Assembly (NCBI GenBank): GCA_035259205.1
Contig: DATFWO010000024.1
Coordinates: 1 to 10,774, forward strand
DNA: 10,774 nucleotides
DNA from: SG8-41 sp035259205
GTDB taxonomy: Bacteria > Pseudomonadota > Gammaproteobacteria > Burkholderiales > SG8-41
Reading direction: 5' to 3'
The notes under the pieces: generated by a model
The model's input: only the letters and a program-made list of their open reading frames with translations
Database searches by the model: none
What the model was told of the DNA's origin: nothing
Translations under genes and position numbers: made by a program
Shown here: piece after piece, positions 5,262 through 10,774 of the stretch
Position numbering within the stretch: position 1 is the stretch's first letter
Layout: each line of letters begins with the position of its first letter

Positions 5262-6373
5262 AAAGTAATGTAGCCCGCCCGGTACCACTCGTAAAGCCGG
5301 CGCTCCGCCTCGCGGTCGAGATGCGTGCCTGCTTTCAATTGGCGCTGGTTGGCGAGCTGCGTCGCCAACGCGCCGGAACGGCCACGCATCGCGCAAGACT
5401 CGCCGTTGATGAACACCGTCGTCCCGCGAAACAGCATCTGCGTCGTCAGGGCGAGCCGCAGGCCGCGCCGCGCAACGGTACGTCCAAAGGAGCGCGCCGG
5501 AACCGGCCGCGGCGGCCGCTCGAACACGACGTGAGCCTTGGGCTCGGTCAGATAGCAGCCAAGGAAATTCGCCACGTCCGCGGTTCCCCAACGTATCTGG
5601 TCCAGCATGCGCCCGACGGTCCTCACCATGGAAGTACCCAGCTCGGCGGGACGGCGCTGAGGCTTGAGGTCCGGGTCGCGATACATCCCGTCGAGCGTCA
5701 GCTGCTCCTGCAGGAATTCGAGAAAACGCGCGCCGAGTTCCTGGGCGCTTGCGGCGCGAAAGCCGATCGAGCAGGTAATGCAGTCGGTCACCGCCACACC
5801 GTCGTGCCCGTAACGCGGCGGCAGATAGACCATGTCGCCCGGGTGCGCAATCCATGCACGCTCCGGCCGAAACCGGCGCAGAATGCGCAGCGGGGCGCCG
5901 GGCAGCAGGTCGAAATCGCGGCAACGCCCGATGCGCCAGCGCCGCTCCCCGGCGGCCTGCAGGAGAAATACGTCGTAGCTGTCGAAGTGAGGACCGACGC
6001 CGCCGCCGGGCGGGGCATAGCTCACCATTACGTCGTCAAGGCGCGCGTACGGAATGAAGGCGAATTCCTGCAACAATGTCCGCGCCGCGGGCAGCACCTG
6101 GTCAACGCCATGCACCAGGAGTGACCATCTGCTGTAGCGGATTCGCGACAGCGCGCGCCTCGAGAACGGGCCCTGATGCACCTTCCAGCGGCGGCCCTCG
6201 CGGATGACCAGCCGCGACTCCAGGTCGTCTCGCGCGGCCAGCTCGAACAGTTTGTCCCGTCGCAGAAAATCCCCAAGTCCGGGGAATGCGCTACGCGCGA
6301 GCAGCGGCCGCTTTTGCCAGTGCCGATGCAGGAACTCTGCCACCGTCAGGCCGGCGAGGCGGGTTTTCGTCAT
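5246..6373 (-). CDS. roxA: Ribosomal protein uL16 arginine 3-hydroxylase (RoxA/YcfD-type JmjC oxygenase)
   Basis: RoxA is a cytoplasmic Fe(II)/2-oxoglutarate-dependent oxygenase that hydroxylates an arginine of ribosomal protein L16. The 375-residue length fits the family. The JmjC/cupin core shows the iron-binding triad His129 and Asp131 (GPHFDSYDVFLLQ) and His190 (LPPRYGHDG). GERRWRIG, which follows the first motif, likely contains the basic residue that binds 2-oxoglutarate. LTVAEFLHRHWQKRPLLAR is the typical N-terminus. The C-terminal part (about 220-375) is the dimerisation and winged-helix region, ending in YEWYRAGYITL. ATG 6373 has no clear Shine-Dalgarno sequence. It is divergent from bcp with 109 nt between starts. 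Its TGA stop lies inside heptad array C. A TATCAT box at 6382-6387 (minus) is a possible -10. Confidence 0.9.
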   Translation of the reverse strand: MTKTRLAGLTVAEFLHRHWQKRPLLARSAFPGLGDFLRRDKLFELAARDDLESRLVIREGRRWKVHQGPFSRRALSRIRYSRWSLLVHGVDQVLPAARTLLQEFAFIPYARLDDVMVSYAPPGGGVGPHFDSYDVFLLQAAGERRWRIGRCRDFDLLPGAPLRILRRFRPERAWIAHPGDMVYLPPRYGHDGVAVTDCITCSIGFRAASAQELGARFLEFLQEQLTLDGMYRDPDLKPQRRPAELGTSMVRTVGRMLDQIRWGTADVANFLGCYLTEPKAHVVFERPPRPVPARSFGRTVARRGLRLALTTQMLFRGTTVFINGESCAMRGRSGALATQLANQRQLKAGTHLDREAERRLYEWYRAGYITLKDEG

Positions 6374-6447
6374 GCAAAACCATGATAGCGTACGACTCTG
6401 CCCGGCTGCTCCCCGTCAGCTGTAAAAAAACTCCGCGACGAAAATGC

Positions 6448-6476
6448 TTGACCGCGGCGGGCGTTGTTCACACAAT
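6448..6476 (+). promoter_or_regulatory. Sigma70-like promoter of bcp predicting a leaderless mRNA
   Basis: TTGACC (6448-6453) and CACAAT (6471-6476) are separated by exactly 17 nt. The expected transcription start, about 7 nt after the -10, falls at the A of the bcp ATG (6483) or next to it. This agrees with the lack of a Shine-Dalgarno sequence there. Confidence 0.5.
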
Positions 6477-6482
6477 TGGCCC

Positions 6483-6989
6483 ATGATTCCGGAGACGGCT
6501 CACAACACGTCGACGCTGCAGCCCGGACAGCTCGCGCCGGGCTTCGATCTGCCCGACGCCGACATGAACACGGTAAGCCTCGAAACGTACCGCAACCGGC
6601 GCAACGTCGTGCTCTACTTCTATCCGAAAGACGACACGCCGGGTTGCACCATGGAAGCGATCGACTTCAGCGAGCTGGAAGACGAGTTCGACGCGCTCAA
6701 GGCCGTCATCCTGGGCGTGAGCATGGACGATTGCGTGTCACACGGAGCATTCCGCGACAAGCACGGCCTGAGCGTGCAGTTGCTGGCCGACGTCGACGGC
6801 GACGTGTGCCGCAGCTACGGCGTCCTCCAGGAGAAGGAGGTCGAGGGCAGGAAGAAGGTCTGCATCGTGCGCTCGACGTTCATCATCGACCGCAAGGGGC
6901 AGTTGAAGCACGCGCTCTACGGCGTCAACCCGCGCGGCCATGCCGCGGAAGTGCTGGGGCTGCTCAAGCGCGCGGGCAAATGCAAATAG
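6483..6989 (+). CDS. bcp: Thioredoxin-dependent peroxiredoxin, Bcp/PrxQ type
   Basis: Bcp reduces hydrogen peroxide and organic hydroperoxides in the cytoplasm. The 168-residue product has the thioredoxin-fold pattern GQLAPGFDLPDADMNTVSL, then NVVLYFYPKDDTPGCT with the peroxidatic Cys55. GVSMDDCVSHGAFRDKHGL, LLADVDG and VRSTFIIDRKGQL complete the family signature. The resolving cysteine found five residues after the peroxidatic one in E. coli Bcp is absent (Ile60). Cys84, Cys109, Cys127 and Cys167 remain as candidates, or the enzyme is of 1-Cys type. ATG 6483 is preferred over ATG 6444, which lies upstream of the promoter-like sequence and adds residues without family similarity. The 3' end overlaps slyD by 10 bp, so the two are probably cotranslated. 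Confidence 0.92.
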   Translation: MIPETAHNTSTLQPGQLAPGFDLPDADMNTVSLETYRNRRNVVLYFYPKDDTPGCTMEAIDFSELEDEFDALKAVILGVSMDDCVSHGAFRDKHGLSVQLLADVDGDVCRSYGVLQEKEVEGRKKVCIVRSTFIIDRKGQLKHALYGVNPRGHAAEVLGLLKRAGKCK

Positions 6990-7459
6990 CCAAGAATACG
7001 GTGGTAGGGCTTACCTACGAGCTCTACGATGCCGACGGCGTCCTGATCGAGAAGACCGACGGTCCGATGGAATACCTGCACGGCGGCTACGAGGGAATAT
7101 TCCCGCTGGTCGAGCGCGAGCTTGCCGGCAAAAGCGTAGGCGATACCTGCCGCGTCCGCCTCGAACCCGACGATGCCTTCGGCGAGTACGATGCCGACCT
7201 GGTGCAACTGGAGACGCTCGACCGGTTTCCCGAGAATGTTTCGGTCGGAATGCAATTCCAGGGCCAGAGCGAAACGTCGGGACGCACGCTGCTCTATACC
7301 GTGACCGAGATCGCCGAGGGCAAGGTCGTGGTGGACGGCAATCATCCGCTGGCGGGACGCACTCTGCAGTTTGCCTGCAAGGTGACCGCGGTGCGCTCCG
7401 CGACGCAAGAGGAAATTACCCATCGCCACGTGCATGGTGGCGGCGGCCACCATCACTGA
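6980..7459 (+). CDS. slyD: SlyD-type FKBP peptidyl-prolyl cis-trans isomerase
   Basis: SlyD is a cytoplasmic prolyl isomerase and chaperone that also binds nickel through a His-rich tail. The 159-residue product starts MQIAKNTVVGLTYELYDADG. It has FKBP-domain segments GPMEYLHGGYEGIFPLVERELAGKSVGD and DAFGEYD, then the inserted IF chaperone flap (about 72-125), and closes the FKBP fold with GNHPLAGRTLQFACKVTAVR. The tail THRHVHGGGGHHH is short but histidine-rich; in other SlyD proteins such tails bind metals. The start ATG lies inside the end of bcp (10-bp overlap) with only a weak upstream GCGGG, so initiation is likely coupled to bcp termination. The stop is 5 nt before heptad array D, which fills the space to the convergent gene. 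Confidence 0.92.
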   Translation: MQIAKNTVVGLTYELYDADGVLIEKTDGPMEYLHGGYEGIFPLVERELAGKSVGDTCRVRLEPDDAFGEYDADLVQLETLDRFPENVSVGMQFQGQSETSGRTLLYTVTEIAEGKVVVDGNHPLAGRTLQFACKVTAVRSATQEEITHRHVHGGGGHHH

Positions 7460-7464
7460 TGCGG

Positions 7465-7618
7465 CGTGACTGATCGTTCGTGACTGTTAAAACGTGACTG
7501 ACGCGGCGTGGTTTGCAAGGCCCCGCCAGGCACGCACTACCAGTCACGAATCATCAGTCACGTAGTATCAGTCACACAGTATCAGTCACACAGTATCAGT
7601 CACGAGGCAGCAGTCACG
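7465..7618. repeat. Array D: 14-nt-period inverted repeat filling a convergent junction
   Basis: On the left CGTGACTG occurs at 7465, 7479 and 7493, and a decayed copy CGTGGTTT lies at 7507. On the right CAGTCAC occurs at 7541, 7555, 7569, 7583, 7597 and 7611, all exactly 14 nt apart; the 7-nt spacers vary, except that ACAGTAT occurs twice. The arms are reverse complements. TGA falls in all three plus-strand frames on the left and in all three minus-strand frames on the right. The array spans nearly all of the gap between the slyD stop (7459) and the phosphoesterase stop (7625). Confidence 0.9.
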
Positions 7619-7624
7619 GTCGGC

Positions 7625-8581
7625 CTAGCTCCCCGGCGTCACGTCGAATTGCACGCGCCCGTCTTCCTCGCTCACGCGGATCCGCACCCAGTTGGCGAAC
7701 GGGCTGCCGAACACCTCGACGCGGGTAAAATTCGCCGGCGCGGCGCCGTTCGCCGCATCCAGCGGCGGCCGGTCAACCTGGTAGTGGTGGGTGTCGCCAT
7801 GCACCAGCAGCACTTCACCCCGGAAATTGCGCGTTTCGGCCGCGAGCCTGGCGATCAGGCCGTTGAAGCCGCGGCGCGGCTTTCCCGGCTCGTACCAGGG
7901 GTTGGCGTGCATGATCACGACGACCGCCTTCAGGGCACGGCTGCGCGCCTGACGGAAACCCTGCTCGAGCCAGTCGCGGATCGCCGCGCTGCGCCGGGAA
8001 AATTCGTCCGGCATCGTGCGCGAGTTGTTGTCCGGCCCCGGCGCGTTGAGAGTGAGGAACAGCACGCCGTCGCGCTCCCAGCGTGCATGCTCCGGGTAGT
8101 TGTGGCCCGGAGCGATCTGTGACTGGCGCGCGAGCGCGATCTTGCTCTGCCCCAGGCTCGAATTGCCTTCGGCAAACAGCTCACGCAACTTCTGCATGCG
8201 CTCGAGCGGGTCGCGGCCTCTGCCGAACGCCCGCCGGCAATCGGTCCACTCGTTGTCGCCCGGCACGTACACCAGCGGGTGACGGATGAGCTCGAACCAT
8301 TCCCTGCGCTGGAGGAAAAGCTCGTCGCTGCAGGGCGTGATCGCGGCCTTGAAGTCGCCCACGTGCACCACGAACGCAAGCGGCTCCCGGTTGAGCTCCG
8401 CGATGATTGCGATGAAGCGCGACTCCTCATCCGCGTTGTAGGGCGTATCGCCGAACACCGCAAACACGAAGTCCGCCGCCGCTGCGCCGCCTGCGCGGAG
8501 AGCGAGCAACAGCGCAAGGGCGGCGGCAACGCGGGAGCCACGACGTGACGGGTGACTCGTGACCGGTGACTCGTTCCGCAT
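7625..8581 (-). CDS. Exported calcineurin-like metallophosphoesterase
   Basis: The product is 318 residues from ATG 8581. It has a signal peptide with a basic start (RRGSR), a hydrophobic core (VAAALALLLALRAGGAAAA) and likely cleavage before DFVF, so it acts in the periplasm or outside. The metallophosphoesterase motifs are in order: GDTPYN (Asp45), HVGDFK (Asp76), PGDNEW (Asp109, Asn110), MHANPW (His225) and VHGDTHHYQ (His261, His265). The first motif has Pro where many relatives have His (GDxH). The substrate is unknown. The start is uncertain: a GTG at 8614, 3 nt beyond the mutS stop, has GGAGAGG eight bases upstream and would add 11 residues encoded partly by heptad array E. ATG 8581 has no Shine-Dalgarno sequence but gives a more usual signal peptide. 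Confidence 0.85.
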   Translation of the reverse strand: MRNESPVTSHPSRRGSRVAAALALLLALRAGGAAAADFVFAVFGDTPYNADEESRFIAIIAELNREPLAFVVHVGDFKAAITPCSDELFLQRREWFELIRHPLVYVPGDNEWTDCRRAFGRGRDPLERMQKLRELFAEGNSSLGQSKIALARQSQIAPGHNYPEHARWERDGVLFLTLNAPGPDNNSRTMPDEFSRRSAAIRDWLEQGFRQARSRALKAVVVIMHANPWYEPGKPRRGFNGLIARLAAETRNFRGEVLLVHGDTHHYQVDRPPLDAANGAAPANFTRVEVFGSPFANWVRIRVSEEDGRVQFDVTPGS

Positions 8582-8622
8582 GGTTGCCGACGGCCCGGCC
8601 AAGTCACGAGTCACGAATCACG
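8545..8622. repeat. Heptad array E: inverted repeat spanning the mutS stop and the phosphoesterase start
   Basis: The left arm (8545-8572) is four exact heptads, GTGACGG, GTGACTC, GTGACCG, GTGACTC. The right arm (8602-8622) is three, AGTCACG, AGTCACG, AATCACG. GTGACTCGTGAC (8552-8563) is perfectly complementary to GTCACGAGTCAC (8603-8614). Stops fall in all three plus-strand frames on the left (8546, 8553, 8560) and all three minus-strand frames on the right (8604, 8611, 8618). The last of these is the mutS stop. The left arm is also read as coding sequence of the phosphoesterase N-terminus. Confidence 0.88.
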
Positions 8623-10774
8623 CCTCTCCGGAATTATCGAGCTGCCGTCTTAGCTGGTAGAGCAGCTCCAGCGCTTCTTTTGGCGTGAGCGTATCCGGAT
8701 CGATCTCCCGGAGCCGCGCGAGCTGGGGATGCGCATCCGCTTGCGGCGCGGGTTGCTCGCGGGGCTCGGTGAACAGATCGCGCTGCGGGGCGGCGGAGAA
8801 GCCGTGCTCCTCGAGGTCGGCGAGCCGCCGGCGTGCGGCGCGTATTACCAGCCCCGGCACGCCCGCGAGTTGCGCGACCTGCATCCCGTAGCTGCGGTTT
8901 GCGGGACCTTCCTCCACGCTGTGGAGAAATACGATCTGGTCCTTGTGCTCGACGGCGTCGAGATGCACGTTGGCGACCTGCCGCAGCTCGGCAGCGAGCG
9001 CCGTCATCTCGAAGTAGTGGGTCGCAAACAATGTGAGGCTGCAATTTTTTTCCACGAGGTGCCGCGCGATCGCCCAGGCGAGGGCCAGTCCGTCGAAGGT
9101 CGACGTACCGCGCCCGATTTCGTCCATCAGGACCAGGCTCCGGGCCGTGGCGTGGTGCAGGATGAACGCCGCTTCCGTCATTTCGACCATGAAAGTGGAG
9201 CGGCCGCCCGCGAGATCGTCGGCCGCGCCGATGCGTGTGTAGATCGCGTCGAGGGGGCCGAGCCGTGCCCGTTGCGCCGGGACGTACGCCCCGCAGTGCG
9301 CGAGCAGCGCGATGAGTGCGACCTGCCGCATGTACGTGGACTTGCCCCCCATATTGGGGCCGGTCACGATGAGCATCGTGCGCATCGCCGAAAGGCTCGT
9401 GTCGTTGGCGATGAACGTGCCGACCTGCCCTTCGACCACGGGGTGACGTCCGCCCTCGATCTCTATCAGCTGCTCTTCGACGAACTCCGGCGCGCGGTAG
9501 TCGAGCGCGGTTGCGCGCTCCGCGAACGCGCACAGCACGTCCAGCTCGGCAAGCGCGGCGGCTGCGTCCTGCAGGCGCGGAATGTGCGGCGCGAGCTCGT
9601 CGAACAGCCGCTCGTAGAGCAGCTTTTCACGCGCGAGCGCCCGCTCCTGGGCGGAGAGCGCCTTGTCTTCGAACGTCTTCAATTCGGGGGTAATGAAGCG
9701 CTCCGCGTTTTTCAAGGTCTGGCGGCGCCGGTAGTCGTCCGGGATCTTCGCGGCGTGCGCATTCGTGACCTCGATATAGAAGCCGTGGACGCGGTTGTAC
9801 TCGACCTTGAGGTTCGGTATCCCGGTGCGCTCCCGCTCCGCCGTCTCCAGCCGCGCCAGGAAGTCGCCGCAGTTCGCTTGTATGGCGCGGAGCTCGTCGA
9901 GCTCGGCGTCGTAGCCGTCCGCGATCACGCCGCCTTCTCGCACCACGGCGCCGGGCTCCGCCTTGATGGCCCGCCCGAGAAGCGCGGCGAGCTCTTCCTG
10001 CGGCGCCACAGCTCTCGCCAGTTGGGCGATCCGGGCGCCGGAAAGGGCGGCGAGCGGGGCGGCGAGCGCGGGCAGAAGCCGGAGCGTTTCACGCAGTCCC
10101 GAGAGGTCGCGGGGACGAGCGGAGCGTAACGCAATGCGGGCGGTGATACGCTCGACGTCCACGCATTGCTTGAGTGCCCGGTGCAGGCCTGAATGGGGTG
10201 CATTGCCCGAGTCTCCGGCCAGCACTCCGACGGCGGCCAGGCGCGCCTCGAGGACGCCCCGGTCCCGCAGGGGATGATGCAGGGTATGGCGCAGAAAGCG
10301 GCTCCCCATCGCCGTCGCGCACGTATCGAGTTGCGAGAACAGGGTGGGCGCGGCATCGCCGCGTATCGTTTCGGTGAGCTCGAGATTGCGTCGTGTCGCT
10401 GGATCCATGCGGACGTAGGCGCGCTCGTGCTCGACCGTGAGCGCCTTTACGTGCGTGATTGCGGTGCCTTGCGTGGAGCGCGCGTACTCGAGCAGCGCTC
10501 CCGCCGCGGAGACCGCAGCGGTGAGCGCTTGGGCGCCGAATCCGGACAGATCGTGAGTCTCGAAGTGGCGCGTAAGCATCCGCCGCGCCGCCTCCAGGTC
10601 GAACTGCCACGGCGGCAGGCGCCGTACCGGGCTCGAGCAGCCGTTCAAAAAGTCCTGTGGCGCATCCTCTGCGACGAGGATCTCTGCGGGCGCTAGCCGC
10701 TCGAGCTCCGCTGCGAGATTGACTGGCGCGGTCTCCAGGACGGCGAAGCGGCCCGAGGCGAGTGACAGCCACGC
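8618..10774 (-). CDS. mutS: DNA mismatch repair protein MutS (5' end outside window)
   Basis: MutS recognises mismatches and small loops and starts repair with MutL. The frame is open to the right edge: 718 residues of a usual ~860 are seen, and the mismatch-contacting N-terminus is missing. The first visible residues (WLSLASGRFAVLETA, then LERLAPAEILVAE) match the end of domain I. The connector, lever and clamp domains follow, including the conserved RERTGIPNLKVEYNRVHGFYIEVT. The ATPase domain shows Walker A TGPNMGGKST (9335-9364), Walker B LVLMDEIGRGTSTFDG (around 9,095-9,140) and FATHYFE (around 9,010-9,032). It ends with the usual DTLTPKEALELLYQLRRQL. A TTG at 10648 is an internal codon, not the start. 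The final TGA is supplied by a heptad of array E, and the phosphoesterase starts directly downstream. Confidence 0.97.
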   Translation of the reverse strand, partial: AWLSLASGRFAVLETAPVNLAAELERLAPAEILVAEDAPQDFLNGCSSPVRRLPPWQFDLEAARRMLTRHFETHDLSGFGAQALTAAVSAAGALLEYARSTQGTAITHVKALTVEHERAYVRMDPATRRNLELTETIRGDAAPTLFSQLDTCATAMGSRFLRHTLHHPLRDRGVLEARLAAVGVLAGDSGNAPHSGLHRALKQCVDVERITARIALRSARPRDLSGLRETLRLLPALAAPLAALSGARIAQLARAVAPQEELAALLGRAIKAEPGAVVREGGVIADGYDAELDELRAIQANCGDFLARLETAERERTGIPNLKVEYNRVHGFYIEVTNAHAAKIPDDYRRRQTLKNAERFITPELKTFEDKALSAQERALAREKLLYERLFDELAPHIPRLQDAAAALAELDVLCAFAERATALDYRAPEFVEEQLIEIEGGRHPVVEGQVGTFIANDTSLSAMRTMLIVTGPNMGGKSTYMRQVALIALLAHCGAYVPAQRARLGPLDAIYTRIGAADDLAGGRSTFMVEMTEAAFILHHATARSLVLMDEIGRGTSTFDGLALAWAIARHLVEKNCSLTLFATHYFEMTALAAELRQVANVHLDAVEHKDQIVFLHSVEEGPANRSYGMQVAQLAGVPGLVIRAARRRLADLEEHGFSAAPQRDLFTEPREQPAPQADAHPQLARLREIDPDTLTPKEALELLYQLRRQLDNSGEA

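Noticed and set aside
4988..6124. Open frame of 378 codons on the plus strand opposite roxA
   Set aside because: It is antisense to roxA and the DUF7931-like gene, crosses array C, and shows no recognisable domain.
7541..7618. CRISPR-like pattern of a repeated word with variable spacers
   Set aside because: The repeat is 7 nt and the spacer 7 nt, far below CRISPR sizes. One spacer is repeated, there is an inverted partner arm, and no cas genes are present.
8729..10129. Open frame of 466 codons on the plus strand opposite mutS
   Set aside because: It lies wholly within mutS, whose motifs are unmistakable. The antisense product is Arg/Glu/Val-rich without domains.
1..10774. tRNA, rRNA, insertion sequence, integrase or prophage features
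   Set aside because: I saw no cloverleaf-like sequence, rRNA signature or transposase/integrase motif; the coding content is continuous housekeeping-type genes.

Overview
The window is GC-rich, densely coded chromosomal DNA from a proteobacterium, most likely a betaproteobacterium. The evidence is the dapA-bamC pair followed by a YycJ-type metallo-beta-lactamase-fold gene, a RoxA/YcfD-type ribosomal oxygenase, a SlyD-type FKBP with a His-rich tail, a Bcp peroxiredoxin and MutS, all with high-GC codon use. I saw no rRNA, tRNA, insertion sequence, phage gene or CRISPR array. Taxonomy is inferred from family resemblance only.

Layout. At the left edge the 3' part of dapA (lysine/diaminopimelate synthesis) overlaps bamC (outer-membrane protein assembly lipoprotein) by 14 bp. 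A metallo-beta-lactamase-fold hydrolase follows on the same strand. From 2902 to 6373 the genes are on the minus strand: an enolase-superfamily (mandelate racemase-like) enzyme, a small repeat-rich lipoprotein with a clear intrinsic terminator, a DUF7931-like protein and roxA. Divergent from roxA, bcp and slyD run on the plus strand with a 10-bp overlap. They converge on an exported calcineurin-like phosphoesterase (minus) that lies directly downstream of mutS (minus, its 5' end cut by the right edge).

The gene content is mostly housekeeping. The unusual signal is between the genes. Five junctions (1808-1903, 2792-2900, 5190-5261, 7465-7618, 8545-8622) are filled by arrays of 7-nt or 14-nt words built as head-to-head inverted arms. 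The words differ between loci (GTGAACG, CGTCAGT, CATCCCT, CAGTCAC, GTGACTC), but most units hold a TGA on the strand leaving the left arm and, in mirror image, on the opposite strand leaving the right arm. Because 7 and 14 are not multiples of 3, nine of the ten arms put a stop codon in all three frames of that strand. At two in-register positions where TGA is lost, TAA stands instead. The stop codons of roxA and mutS lie inside such arrays, and most other arrays abut a gene's stop codon. They resemble in form the short tandemly repeated heptamers (STRR) known from cyanobacteria, but with an inverted, stop-bearing architecture. This is the best candidate here for an undescribed element family.

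Other points worth a look are two adjacent hairpins with identical TGGC loops at the end of the hydrolase gene, a four-copy DEMKK minisatellite in the small lipoprotein, loss of the second catalytic lysine in the mandelate racemase-like enzyme, and a promoter that predicts a leaderless bcp transcript.
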